Below are positions 36,567-44,582 of a DNA stretch of 64,000 bases, piece after piece. The notes under the pieces were generated by a model. It worked only from the letters and a program-made list of their open reading frames with translations. It was not told the DNA's origin and did no database searches. Within the stretch, counting starts at the first letter, position 1, and the number at the start of each line of letters is the position of its first letter. The position numbers were made by a program, and so were the translations under genes. Location of the stretch: the NCBI GenBank assembly GCA_031460505.1, contig JAVKTT010000004.1, positions 1 to 64,000 on the forward strand, written 5' to 3'. The DNA is from JAAYTL01 sp031460505 (GTDB lineage Bacteria; Bacillota; Clostridia; Tissierellales; Tissierellaceae).

Positions 36567-36845
36567 ATGGATAGATTTGTCTTAATTCTATTATTAGCTT
36601 TAACTTTTGGAATTCTTTATAGTTATGTAATTACTAAGTTTTCCAATCATAAAACATTATTATTCTTACCAACAATTCTTGGAGCCTTATGGTTTATTTA
36701 TATATTTACTTTATATACCCCAAATCAAACGGAAGGATTTAAAGATTTGGCTATAGTTATTGTTGCAATGATAGTTTTTGCTTTAATGGTAGGTAATATT
36801 GTTTCAAGTTTACTTATAATTTACAAAGGTAAAAATAAGGATTAA
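36567..36845 (+). CDS. Small three-helix membrane protein
   Basis: 92 residues with three hydrophobic segments (about 3-22, 31-50 and 60-85) and a Lys-rich C-terminus (IIYKGKNKD). A clear AAAGGGG site precedes the ATG, and a TATAAT hexamer (36528-36533) lies 34 bp upstream. No family recognised; it resembles small YesK-type membrane proteins only in size and topology. Confidence 0.7.
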   Translation: MDRFVLILLLALTFGILYSYVITKFSNHKTLLFLPTILGALWFIYIFTLYTPNQTEGFKDLAIVIVAMIVFALMVGNIVSSLLIIYKGKNKD

Positions 36846-36872
36846 TTGTTTTAGCCATAGAGAGCATTTATA

Positions 36873-37577
36873 TCAACTTAAAGTCCAGCCAAAGTCGTTA
36901 TGATAGATCATATGCTTTGACATACCACCATCTATACAGATATTTTCACCAGTTATAAATCCTGCTTTATCGCTACACAAATACAGCACCATATTGGCAA
37001 TATCCAATGGGTTTCCTACTCGTCCAGCTGGGTGCTGGTACGCATCAGAACCTTCGTATTTTATAAAATCTGTATCTATCCATCCAGGTGAGATAGAATT
37101 CACCCTAACTTTACCTGCAAGACTTACTGCTAGTGCATGAGTTAATGCTGCAATTCCACCTTTAGCCGCTGTATAACTTTCTGTATTTGGTTGGCTCATC
37201 CTGTCACGTGAGGATGATATGTTGATAATACTTGCACCTTCATTAAAATAATTTAGAAATAGTTTGGCTAACATATAAGGTGCGCTGACTCCAACCCTTA
37301 GAACGGTATTAAAATCATCATATGAACAATCATTTATTCCACCTCTACTAAGCATTGCATTATTTATAATATAGTCTACTCTCCCATAATCTCTAATCAC
37401 TTTATCCTTAAAGTTTATCAGGGTGGTTTCTTCAGCTATATCACCAACAAAATAATCATTTTCTAAAAGGTCAATGATACATATTTTTGCTCCAGCTTTT
37501 CTGAATTCTTCACTGATTGTTTTTCCAATTCCCCTTGCTCCACCTGTAACTACAACAACCTTATCTTTAAAATCCAT
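36873..37577 (-). CDS. Short-chain dehydrogenase/reductase
   Basis: About 234 residues. Rossmann motif VVVTGGARGIGKTI near the N-terminus; NNAML in the NAG-like position; catalytic Ser in NISSSRD and Y-x3-K in SYTAAKGG; SPGWIDTDF after it. The C-terminal block is GFITGENICIDGGMS. It is an NAD(P)-dependent oxidoreductase of unknown substrate. The frame opens 12 bases upstream, but GGAGGT lies between the two ATGs, so the second ATG (37577) is chosen. It follows the DUF1292 gene closely. Confidence 0.9.
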   Translation of the reverse strand: MDFKDKVVVVTGGARGIGKTISEEFRKAGAKICIIDLLENDYFVGDIAEETTLINFKDKVIRDYGRVDYIINNAMLSRGGINDCSYDDFNTVLRVGVSAPYMLAKLFLNYFNEGASIINISSSRDRMSQPNTESYTAAKGGIAALTHALAVSLAGKVRVNSISPGWIDTDFIKYEGSDAYQHPAGRVGNPLDIANMVLYLCSDKAGFITGENICIDGGMSKHMIYHNDFGWTLS

Positions 37578-37589
37578 ATAGACCTCCAT

Positions 37590-37931
37590 TTACATAATAT
37601 TACTGTCAATCATATCCTCGTAAACTTCAGCTACCTTATTAAACTCATTATCATCTTCTATAATAGACAACTCAGGTCCTTCATCAGTTTCCTCATATTT
37701 ATAAAGGAATACTCTTTCTCCTCCTTCTGGAAGCAATCCAATATACTCTTTACCATCTACTTCAAGTTCTACAACTACCTCACATTTTAATTCGCTACCA
37801 TCTTCTAAGGTCAAATATATTGTCTTCATTTCCTCATGATGATGATTGTCATGATGGTGATCGTCATGACATTGACAACCATCATGATCTTGGTGGTGGT
37901 CGTGATGGTTTCCTTTACAATTACAACCCAT
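37590..37931 (-). CDS. DUF1292-family protein with His-rich metal-binding N-terminus
   Basis: 113 residues. The C-terminal ~75 match the small beta-rich DUF1292 domain (YLTLEDGSELKCEVV, YIGLLPEGGERVFLYKYEE). The first 33 residues are an unusual block with about 13 His and four Cys (starting MGCNCKGNHHDHHQDHDG), typical of Ni, Zn or Cu storage or buffering. DUF1292 proteins usually lack this. It is 27 bp after the aldo/keto reductase gene and upstream of the SDR gene, so probably in one operon. Confidence 0.85.
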   Translation of the reverse strand: MGCNCKGNHHDHHQDHDGCQCHDDHHHDNHHHEEMKTIYLTLEDGSELKCEVVVELEVDGKEYIGLLPEGGERVFLYKYEETDEGPELSIIEDDNEFNKVAEVYEDMIDSNIM

Positions 37932-37958
37932 AATACCCCTCCTAAATTTTACATTCTA

Positions 37959-39149
37959 TCATTCTACTCTTGTTACCTTACGTGCAATTCTTACTATCGG
38001 TTTGAAAAAAGGTAACTCCATTTCCTTCTTAACTATCTTTAATTGCTTGCGTATCTGAATTTTTTGTGGGCAGTTTTCCTCACATTTTCCGCAATCTTTA
38101 CAGATTGAAGCATAGGCTGGTTTCTTAGAGAGAACACCCAAGGTTTGCATATATTGCCATCTATTATTCTTTAGTCCTAGTAAATATTTGTCATTATAAC
38201 TTGCTAAACAACCTGGAATATCAACACCATATGGACATGGCATACAGTAGCCACAAGATGTGCAAGGAATCTTTGTCTTTTCAAGCATGATTTTTTTTAC
38301 ACTTTCAAATATCGCTAGTTCTTCATCCGATAGTGAATTGGCCTTAGCATCGCATGCAATCCTAATATTTTCTTCCAGCTGTGCTTCATCACTCATCCCA
38401 GAAAGCACCACATTTACTTCTGGGTGGTTCCATATCCAACGAAGTGCCCATTCTGCAGGTGTTCTCTTTTTATCATAGCCTTCAAATGCTCTCGTCACTT
38501 CCGAAGGTAGATTATTAACTAATTTACCACCACGAAGTGGCTCCATAACAACTACTGGAATTCCTAAAGAATTAGCCAGTTGTAGTCCAGATTTTGTAGC
38601 TTGATTATTTTCATCTAAATAATTATATTGTATTTGGCAGAAATCCCAAGGATATGCCTGTATTATTTCTTCGAAATCTTTTTTACCACCATGAAAGGAA
38701 AATCCAATATTGCGAATGGTTCCTTCTCTTTTTAAATCCTCAAGCCATTCCATGATTCCTAAACTCACCATACGATCAAAGGTGGCTTTATCCGTAAGCA
38801 TATGTAGTAGATAGTAATCAATATAATCAGTCTTAAGTCTTCTAATTTGAGTTGCAAATATTTTCTTTCCACCTTCAAGATTACTTACCATAAAAGGGGG
38901 TAGCTTAGTTGCAATCTTAACCTTTTCACGATATCCACCTGTTAGGGCATCCCCTAGCAAGGATTCGCTTTTACCATTATGATAGAAGTATGCTGTATCA
39001 AAGTAGTTAATTCCAGCATCTATTGCATTTCTTATCATTTTAATTGTTCGGTCTTCATCAATTCCTCCACCTTTACTAGGAAACCTCATACAGCCAAAAC
39101 CTAGGATAGATAACACATCTCCATTTTTCTGGTTTTCTTTTACTATCAT
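37959..39149 (-). CDS. Aldo/keto reductase with C-terminal 4Fe-4S clusters
   Basis: 396 residues. An aldo/keto reductase barrel carries the catalytic DTAYFYHNGKSE (Asp, Tyr) and Lys in IATKLPPF. A ferredoxin-like tail has CTSCGYCMPCPYG near residue 293 and CKDCGKCEENCPQ near 348. Such fused enzymes are common in anaerobes and probably take electrons from or give them to ferredoxin. It is the first gene of a likely operon with the DUF1292 and SDR genes. Confidence 0.92.
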   Translation of the reverse strand: MIVKENQKNGDVLSILGFGCMRFPSKGGGIDEDRTIKMIRNAIDAGINYFDTAYFYHNGKSESLLGDALTGGYREKVKIATKLPPFMVSNLEGGKKIFATQIRRLKTDYIDYYLLHMLTDKATFDRMVSLGIMEWLEDLKREGTIRNIGFSFHGGKKDFEEIIQAYPWDFCQIQYNYLDENNQATKSGLQLANSLGIPVVVMEPLRGGKLVNNLPSEVTRAFEGYDKKRTPAEWALRWIWNHPEVNVVLSGMSDEAQLEENIRIACDAKANSLSDEELAIFESVKKIMLEKTKIPCTSCGYCMPCPYGVDIPGCLASYNDKYLLGLKNNRWQYMQTLGVLSKKPAYASICKDCGKCEENCPQKIQIRKQLKIVKKEMELPFFKPIVRIARKVTRVE

Positions 39150-39230
39150 AAACTCTAGACCTCCCCTAACTAAACTTACTTATCCCACTTTATTATTGTG
39201 CCTAGCAACTAAGCCATTTGTACATAAAAA

Positions 39231-39260
39231 CCAGTTAAGATTATTGCATATCTTAACTGG
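39231..39260 (-). terminator. Terminator downstream of the acetyltransferase gene
   Basis: An 11-bp perfect stem CCAGTTAAGAT / ATCTTAACTGG with an 8-nt loop; the minus-strand exit reads TTTTTATG. It lies 80 bp past the acetyltransferase stop codon. Confidence 0.7.
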
Positions 39261-39342
39261 CTATGATTATACCATTAATAATATGGTAATTAAAGTATTC
39301 TAGGTTTACTTTTTGTAATTATTTAACATGTTGAGCACTTAT

Positions 39343-39786
39343 TTAGATATTATTGATATAACAAATTATACGATTGGCCTCCTTAAAACCTATATCCAAA
39401 TAGAAATCAGGACACATATTACTATCTATCCCAATATCTGCACCAATCTGAGTACATTTCTTAGATCTTAACCATTCAAGTCCAGCATGATAGAGTTCCT
39501 TTGCCACACCTTTCCGTCTAAAGTCAGGCTTTACATAAATTCCTTCTACATAACCTACAGGACTTGTATCTGCTCCCTCAACAAATCCATTTCTTATAGA
39601 CATATGTATAAATCCTATATAATCTTCATCCGATTTTGCTAATAAGACTCTATTACTTAAATGACCAATTATATATATAAGATCACTCTTTATAAGGTCC
39701 TGCTTTTCATTATTTGACCATAGAGCTAATGCTAGCTCAGTTAACTGATCTAAATTTTCATTTGATGCTTTAAAAATTTCTACCAT
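39343..39786 (-). CDS. GNAT acetyltransferase, aminoglycoside 6'-N-acetyltransferase type
   Basis: 147 residues, the length of AAC(6')-I enzymes. It carries their most recognisable block: SPVGYVEGIYVKPDFRRKG (acetyl-CoA loop R-R-K-G), AKELYHAGLEWLRSKKC and LDIGFKEANRIICY. Family enzymes acetylate the 6'-amine of aminoglycosides; chromosomal relatives can be cryptic or have other amine substrates. Transcribed alone; no mobile element adjoins it. Resistance is inferred, not shown. Confidence 0.8.
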   Translation of the reverse strand: MVEIFKASNENLDQLTELALALWSNNEKQDLIKSDLIYIIGHLSNRVLLAKSDEDYIGFIHMSIRNGFVEGADTSPVGYVEGIYVKPDFRRKGVAKELYHAGLEWLRSKKCTQIGADIGIDSNMCPDFYLDIGFKEANRIICYINNI

Positions 39787-39976
39787 AACTCCACTCCTTA
39801 GTTTTACTAATTATAGTATGAGTAGAAATAACCAAAACATTCATAAGTCTATGTATGTATCCCAACAAATGGCAAGCCATCTCTTAATTTTATATTGATT
39901 ATGCTCTTCTCACTCCTATCCACCTACGCTCTTTTATATTTAGGTGCTCACGAGATGTGTGAACATCGTAGTATAA

Positions 39977-40240
39977 TTATTTACCATACCTATCTTTTAA
40001 ACTTTCAAATACTGCCTCAGCATCTAAAAGTTTTTCTCCATTTTTAATTTGGTTTTCAGCCTCTGCTAACTTTTCATATAAATCTGCCTTAGCTAATTTA
40101 TCCTTATAGGTTTCCATACTCATAACGACTAGATGTCCATAACCATTTTTTGTAATATAAATAGGTTCTTTGCTTTCTTCACAAAGTTTTGAAATTTCGC
40201 TTGTGTCTCTTAAATCTTTTATTGGTCTTATTTCAATCAT
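39977..40240 (-). CDS. Phd/YefM-type antitoxin, apparently orphan
   Basis: 87 residues with the Phd/YefM fold: IRPIKDLRDTSEISKLCEE, PIYITKNGYGHLVVMSMETY, then a helical toxin-binding tail. GGAGG lies 10 bp before the start. No intact RelE/ParE/Doc toxin lies on either side: downstream 39787-39976 has only short broken frames, upstream is a decayed gene. Its promoter contains a palindrome suited to autorepression. Confidence 0.85.
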   Translation of the reverse strand: MIEIRPIKDLRDTSEISKLCEESKEPIYITKNGYGHLVVMSMETYKDKLAKADLYEKLAEAENQIKNGEKLLDAEAVFESLKDRYGK

Positions 40241-40271
40241 AACATTACCGCCTCCGATATATTATGACTTT

Positions 40272-40298
40272 ATTATAGCATAATTATGCCATATACAA
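40272..40298 (-). promoter_or_regulatory. Promoter and palindromic operator of the antitoxin gene
   Basis: Minus-strand -10 TATAAT (40272-40277) directly abuts a perfect 12-bp palindrome GCATAATTATGC (40278-40289) filling the spacer. A weak -35 TTGTAT is at 40293-40298 (15-bp spacer). Phd/YefM antitoxins bind such palindromes to repress themselves. Confidence 0.55.
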
Positions 40299-40342
40299 TG
40301 AAATCTATTACTGTTTTACAAGTTAGGTACCCTACAGTTCCT

Positions 40343-40445
40343 CATTAAAATCTTGTATTTGGATTAGGTTGAAATGGACCGCTGTGAATATCAATGCCTT
40401 TTTCTTTAACAAAATCCATTGTTTCACCAAGTGAGTCTACTGCAG
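40343..40445 (-). pseudogene. Decayed fragment of a VOC/glyoxalase-type gene
   Basis: About 97 bases match the intact VOC gene at 41538-41637 with roughly 12 mismatches. They cover its codons around the RFFFVLDPNG to DSLDETM region (C-terminal half). Nothing before or after it matches that gene; one side ends 11 bp from the REP-like repeat. It is a leftover of a diverged second copy. Confidence 0.8.
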
Positions 40446-40454
40446 TTAGCTACA

Positions 40455-40480
40455 GTTTAATAAACAGGCACCGCTACCTA
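40455..40480 (-). repeat. REP-like repeat, copy 1
   Basis: Minus-strand core GGTAGCGGTGCCTGTT followed by TATTAAA. The core is shared exactly with the copy at 41939. It starts right after the stop codon of the esterase gene and ends beside the VOC fragment. Confidence 0.7.
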
Positions 40481-41296
40481 TTATCTTTCAATCTTATCCT
40501 TCTTAAAAACAAATTTTATAAACTCTGGGAAATATTTAGCCCAGCTTATTTCATTATGAATTTCTTCTACACCTATTTTAAATTTTATGTCTCTGTATCC
40601 CACACCCTTTTTATAGAGCATCTCTATTAATCTTAAAGAACAATCCACATATACTTGTGATAATTCTGTGTCGTCCTTATCTTCTTTTGTACCTACTTGA
40701 ATAAAAAACTTTTGATTTTGAGTATTATTTGAATCATCAATCATTTTCAAAAACTCTTCCTCAGCAAACCAGGAGGATGTTGAGAATGTACCGATTTTAG
40801 AAAAAGTATCAGGATATTTAATAGCTAAATATATTGAAATCATCCCACCCATAGAACTTCCAGCCACAGCTGTGTAATCTCTACCACTTAATGTCCTATA
40901 TTCTTTGTCTATATAAGGCTTCAGGGTATTAACTATAAACTCTCCATATTTGTCTCCATCTCCACCTAAAGTTCCTCTCTTAACATCATTGAATTCAAAA
41001 GAATTTTTCCACGGAGAATAATCATCAAGACGTCTTTTAGGATTTGAATCAATTCCTACTACTATAATCCCATCTATAAACCCTTCCGATTCTAACCGCT
41101 CCATAGTATCCTTAACCTTCCAAGAGTTTCCATAAGAAGCATCTTCATCAAAATATAAATTTTGACCATCATGCATATATAATACTGGAAAATAAAGATT
41201 ATCATCTATATCATATTTCTTTGGTAAATAAATTCTAAGTTTTCTCATATTCTTAAGATAAGGCATTTCAATTGTCTTTATCTCAATTCTTCCCAT
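40481..41296 (-). CDS. Esterase D/enterochelin-esterase-like hydrolase
   Basis: 271 residues. Opens RIYLPKKYDIDDNLYFPVLYMHDGQN, the conserved N-terminal block of the esterase family (PF00756). The nucleophile elbow is AGSSMGGMISIYLA, with late acid/His candidates in VGTKEDKDD and EEIHNEISWAKYFPEF. Cytoplasmic, no signal peptide. GGGGG precedes the ATG. Natural substrates could be acyl thioesters, siderophore esters or sugar acetates. Its stop codon is at the edge of a REP-like repeat. Confidence 0.88.
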   Translation of the reverse strand: MGRIEIKTIEMPYLKNMRKLRIYLPKKYDIDDNLYFPVLYMHDGQNLYFDEDASYGNSWKVKDTMERLESEGFIDGIIVVGIDSNPKRRLDDYSPWKNSFEFNDVKRGTLGGDGDKYGEFIVNTLKPYIDKEYRTLSGRDYTAVAGSSMGGMISIYLAIKYPDTFSKIGTFSTSSWFAEEEFLKMIDDSNNTQNQKFFIQVGTKEDKDDTELSQVYVDCSLRLIEMLYKKGVGYRDIKFKIGVEEIHNEISWAKYFPEFIKFVFKKDKIER

Positions 41297-41401
41297 GGTT
41301 ATACCCCCTAATTAATAAATAATATCATTGTATATATTCTACAAGTAAACTAAAAGTCCTTCTTTTTATAAATTAATAATTAAGCGTACATATAATTAAA
41401 G

Positions 41402-41425
41402 CAGCCTTCTTTTAGATTAAGGCTG
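41402..41425 (-). terminator. Possible terminator after the VOC gene
   Basis: A 7-bp stem CAGCCTT / AAGGCTG with a 10-nt loop. The minus-strand exit is GCTTTAATT, a weak T-tract. Confidence 0.4.
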
Positions 41426-41480
41426 ATCTTGGAATATAGATATAAATTTTTGCTTCAATTTCTATTTAAAAATTTAATAT

Positions 41481-41846
41481 TTAATTCTTTTGTTCTATAG
41501 ATTGAACCTTTAACCCATTTGGGTCTAATACAAAGAAGAATCTTGTATTTGAATTAGGTTGAAATGGACCACTGTGAATCTCAATGCCTATTTCTTTAAC
41601 AAATGCCATTGTTTCATCTAGTGAATCCACAGCAAATCCTATAGAGATATCACTACCAATGGAGATATCATTATTTGCGCTATCATGTATTAGTTCTACT
41701 AGAGTATCACCTTGCCCTAGAAATACTATTTCCATATTTGGTCCTGCTGGAAACCTATTTACTACAGGTAGTCCTACTATTTCTTCATAGAATTTTAGTG
41801 ATTCTTCTAAGTTTTTTACGTTAATTGTTACGTGTGCGAATTTCAT
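41481..41846 (-). CDS. VOC (glyoxalase/dioxygenase fold) protein
   Basis: 121 residues in a single VOC module of paired beta-alpha-beta3 units. It starts MKFAHVTINVKNLEESLKFYEEIVGLPV, the glyoxalase-type N-terminus with His near position 5; the C-terminal strand is RFFFVLDPNGLKVQSIE. It probably works as a dimer binding a divalent metal; substrate unknown. GGAGG before the ATG. A degenerate second copy lies at 40343-40445. Confidence 0.9.
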   Translation of the reverse strand: MKFAHVTINVKNLEESLKFYEEIVGLPVVNRFPAGPNMEIVFLGQGDTLVELIHDSANNDISIGSDISIGFAVDSLDETMAFVKEIGIEIHSGPFQPNSNTRFFFVLDPNGLKVQSIEQKN

Positions 41847-41938
41847 TTGATTGCCTCCTTGATTTAGATTAATTTACGTTTAATTTTATATCCTTCTAAA
41901 TTAACTGCAATTAACATAATATCCAGTAAGTTATTAGG

Positions 41939-41963
41939 TTAATCAACAGGCACCGCTACCTTT
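41939..41963 (-). repeat. REP-like repeat, copy 2
   Basis: Minus-strand GGTAGCGGTGCCTGTT followed by GATTAA. It supplies the last codons (VAVPVD and stop) of the truncated DUF4145-type reading frame, so it sits exactly at the truncation point. Confidence 0.75.
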
Positions 41964-42275
41964 TTAGATGAAATTGTAGGCTTTGGAATATAACCTGGTA
42001 GTGGCTTCACTTGAAATTGAGGAATCAAATTCCAAGTCTTGATAAGATCTTGCGTTTTCCATCCCCACGGATTTTCATATCTAGTTTCTTGTAAATCAAA
42101 AAACAACGAAAACTCCTTACATTCAGGATTTGGGCATACAATATATTTTATTATTGCTTTTCTATTACGATGTTGTATTATCAATTGACAATACAACATC
42201 TCCACTTTTATAATCATCTTCATTAATAGTAGTTGCTCTGTTACAAAAAGGGCATGTCCATTCAAACGGCCTCAT
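41939..42275 (-). pseudogene. DUF4145-type zinc-ribbon protein gene, frameshifted and truncated
   Basis: A strong AAAGGAGGTC site precedes an ATG at 42275 that opens MRPFEWTCPFCNRATTI, a CPFC zinc knuckle typical of the N-terminus of DUF4145 proteins. That frame stops at 42165-42167 after 36 codons. A second frame, open from above that point, continues with IVCPNPECKEFSLFFDL (second knuckle) and WNLIPQFQVKPLPGYIPKPTI. It then runs into the REP-like repeat and stops. One frameshift near 42170 joins the halves. The expected C-terminal DUF4145 domain is missing. DUF4145 proteins often accompany restriction systems. Confidence 0.8.
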
Positions 42276-42294
42276 TAGTTGACCTCCTTTAGAA

Positions 42295-42347
42295 ATCGTA
42301 ATAAGTTAATCAAACAGGCACCGTACTTTTTATTAACTTATTACGAT
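42295..42347 (-). repeat. 16-bp perfect inverted repeat carrying REP-like repeat copy 3
   Basis: ATCGTAATAAGTTAAT (42295-42310) and its exact complement (42332-42347) flank a 21-nt loop. On the minus strand the loop contains GTACGGTGCCTGTTTG, a variant of the GGTGCCTGTT core at 40455 and 41939. It lies 13 bp past the reverse transcriptase stop codon. There is no T-run, so it is not an ordinary terminator. Confidence 0.8.
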
Positions 42348-42360
42348 CTAATACCTTCTA

Positions 42361-44475
42361 CTAAGCTAATTTTAAATCTTCCAAATTATGCTTCCCTTCA
42401 AATACTGTTAATATTTCCTCTAACGCATCCGTAAAATGCTTTTTATATATAGTCTTTTCAGTTTTACTTATATGTTTCCCTATTTTACCTTCCCTATCAT
42501 ATGGATGAGACAAGGGAATTTCGTTTCTTCTCGAATTAATTTTGGAAAATGAGTTAAATGCTTTAGGGAAATTATCTGGCATTCCTTCTTTTTTTTCTAA
42601 TATATTATTAAATTCCTTTTTATTAAAATTCTCAATTCCATATATTTCAAGTAGCTTTACAGTTATTAAATGATTAAAGGTATTAATATAAGCTAACCAT
42701 ACAGAAGGCTCAGTATTTATAGAGTCTTGTGCATCCTTAAATACCTTACTTATATAAGTTAATTCATCCCTACTCCAATATCTATTATTAAAGAAGTGTT
42801 CTCCATTGGCTATCCCATAAGAATGATTAAGTTGATTGCTTATATAACTCTCTGATACTTGAATATTGTTTATTTTCTTAATAAATTCATTAAGGTTTGT
42901 ATCATTTTTTTCTGTTTCTCTATTCCAAAAATTTGTATCCATATTCAACAATCCTTGTCCTAATAATGCCGTTTCTACATTTTTATCTTCAAGTAGTGTG
43001 TGAATAATTAATTCTCTTGTTTGAATATCTTCCGTTAACCAGTATCTATAATAATTCAATTTCCTCTTAACGATAAAATTATTATCTTCTACAATTATAT
43101 TTAAAACACTAGGATTTTTGATATTTATCCAGTCTAACATGAAATATCTTATATACCAGTCCCTATTCTTAATTTCTTTATAGTACTTTTCATAGATTTT
43201 AATGTCAAAATCTATAATTTTACCGAAATGTTTAAAAATTATTGCAATCAAGTAGTTATAGGGTAGGTATTTATTATTAAGGAAACTATATACAAACATT
43301 CTAATATTTGGGTCTTCAATAAAGTTTTTGGATAAATAATAGCATATATCATCGAAATAGGCATATAGATACCTAATATTTTCGATTAGTACATTTTTTA
43401 AATTTCTATCTGGACCTGCTTTATACATAGCAAACTTTAATAAAGATTTATCAAAACTCCTATTTATTAAATTTTCAATATTAATATCTTTTATTACATT
43501 ATTAATTAGTTTCCTATTTAGGGAATCTTTTAGTTTCCCATTTCTTCTATATTGCATAGATAGTTTCGATATCTTTTTATTATCATTTATCAATTCAATT
43601 TTACTTTCAATGAGCTTTACACCTAATTTTCTTGACTGTGGTATTAAACCAATATCTCGTGATAGTAGGTCTAAATAAGCCAGTGCTCGTTTCCCGCAAT
43701 CTTCGTCAGTTGCAAATATACTAATATCATCTACATATCTTAGATACATTAGGTTTGGATCTTCAGCAACATATTTTATCATTTTTTCATCTATATAATT
43801 TAAGACAATTTCTGCCAAAAATCCTGAAGCTTTAGGTCCTTGTGGTATTCCATGGTTTTTCTTTATGCTTATTCTCTCATGATCACAAGACCAATCTTTC
43901 AATTGCTTCTTTAATATCTCAAGTAATTTTCCATCATCCATCTTTTCCTCAATAAATCCAATTAGAATGGAATGATCTATGGTGTCGTAAAAGGATGCTA
44001 TATCAAAATCACATTTATATTTATAGCCTTTATTAAAACACTTTATAGATTCTATATTATATTTCCTCCATTGTTTTGTCCATTGAGTATAGAAATATAT
44101 TTTTTCTTCTTTCCTTGAACTGTCATTGTAGATATTACCAAATGTATATTTGTTTGTCTTATATTTATAATCTGGATAAAAGGTATCTGCAAGCACATTT
44201 ATTATTGCTTGATAAACTAAAAGATCTATAAAAGAAAGTAAAGTAATAACCCTAACAGTGCTATCTAGCTTCGGTAAGTAAATCTTATACGCCTCACCCG
44301 GTCTATATAAATCCCTCTTTATCCTGTCAATCAAGGTATTAATATTGGTTGTTAAATTCAATCCAAAATTATTTAAATCACTGATATATACTTCCTTGTA
44401 ATAATCCCTCGTAATTGTCTGTAATCTATTAAAAGCTAGAGTAAAATTATCAACTTTCAAGAAGTCCTGTTCCAT
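42361..44475 (-). CDS. Reverse transcriptase, UG/DRT-like defence type, in the BREX locus
   Basis: About 704 residues. The RT palm motifs are intact: A, CDFDIASFYDTIDH (about 155); B, GIPQGPKASGFLAE (about 208); C, YLRYVDDISIFA (about 245); D, GLIPQSRKLGVKL. There is no intron maturase X/thumb signature or HNH domain. From about 330 to 704 it is a long helical region without a recognised domain, as in Abi/UG-class defence RTs. The ATG at 44475 lies 8 bp after GAGGG; the frame opens 9 bases earlier. It is downstream of brxL, same strand, after a 223-bp gap with a hairpin. It is probably part of or carried by the BREX island. Exact class not assigned. Confidence 0.83.
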   Translation of the reverse strand: MEQDFLKVDNFTLAFNRLQTITRDYYKEVYISDLNNFGLNLTTNINTLIDRIKRDLYRPGEAYKIYLPKLDSTVRVITLLSFIDLLVYQAIINVLADTFYPDYKYKTNKYTFGNIYNDSSRKEEKIYFYTQWTKQWRKYNIESIKCFNKGYKYKCDFDIASFYDTIDHSILIGFIEEKMDDGKLLEILKKQLKDWSCDHERISIKKNHGIPQGPKASGFLAEIVLNYIDEKMIKYVAEDPNLMYLRYVDDISIFATDEDCGKRALAYLDLLSRDIGLIPQSRKLGVKLIESKIELINDNKKISKLSMQYRRNGKLKDSLNRKLINNVIKDINIENLINRSFDKSLLKFAMYKAGPDRNLKNVLIENIRYLYAYFDDICYYLSKNFIEDPNIRMFVYSFLNNKYLPYNYLIAIIFKHFGKIIDFDIKIYEKYYKEIKNRDWYIRYFMLDWINIKNPSVLNIIVEDNNFIVKRKLNYYRYWLTEDIQTRELIIHTLLEDKNVETALLGQGLLNMDTNFWNRETEKNDTNLNEFIKKINNIQVSESYISNQLNHSYGIANGEHFFNNRYWSRDELTYISKVFKDAQDSINTEPSVWLAYINTFNHLITVKLLEIYGIENFNKKEFNNILEKKEGMPDNFPKAFNSFSKINSRRNEIPLSHPYDREGKIGKHISKTEKTIYKKHFTDALEEILTVFEGKHNLEDLKLA

Positions 44476-44548
44476 ATTACACACCCTCTTTACCCTTTGT
44501 TATATTAATGTTTAGGATAACATAGATACCTACCCACATTTTTAACGT

Positions 44549-44582
44549 CCTTATGTTGCTGTTATGCTCAAACAATATAAGG
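44549..44582 (-). other. Conserved-looking hairpin in the brxL-RT gap
   Basis: On the minus strand CCTTATATTGTT pairs with AGCAACATAAGG (one mismatch, one G-U) around a 10-nt loop. The exit ACGTTAAAAATG has no U-tract. The 223-bp gap 44485-44707 has no open frame. The hairpin could be part of a non-coding RNA serving the reverse transcriptase or an attenuator. Confidence 0.45.

Noticed and set aside
39787..39976. RelE/ParE toxin expected beside the Phd antitoxin.
   Set aside because: All frames here are broken by stops; only vague toxin-like fragments are visible, not enough to call.
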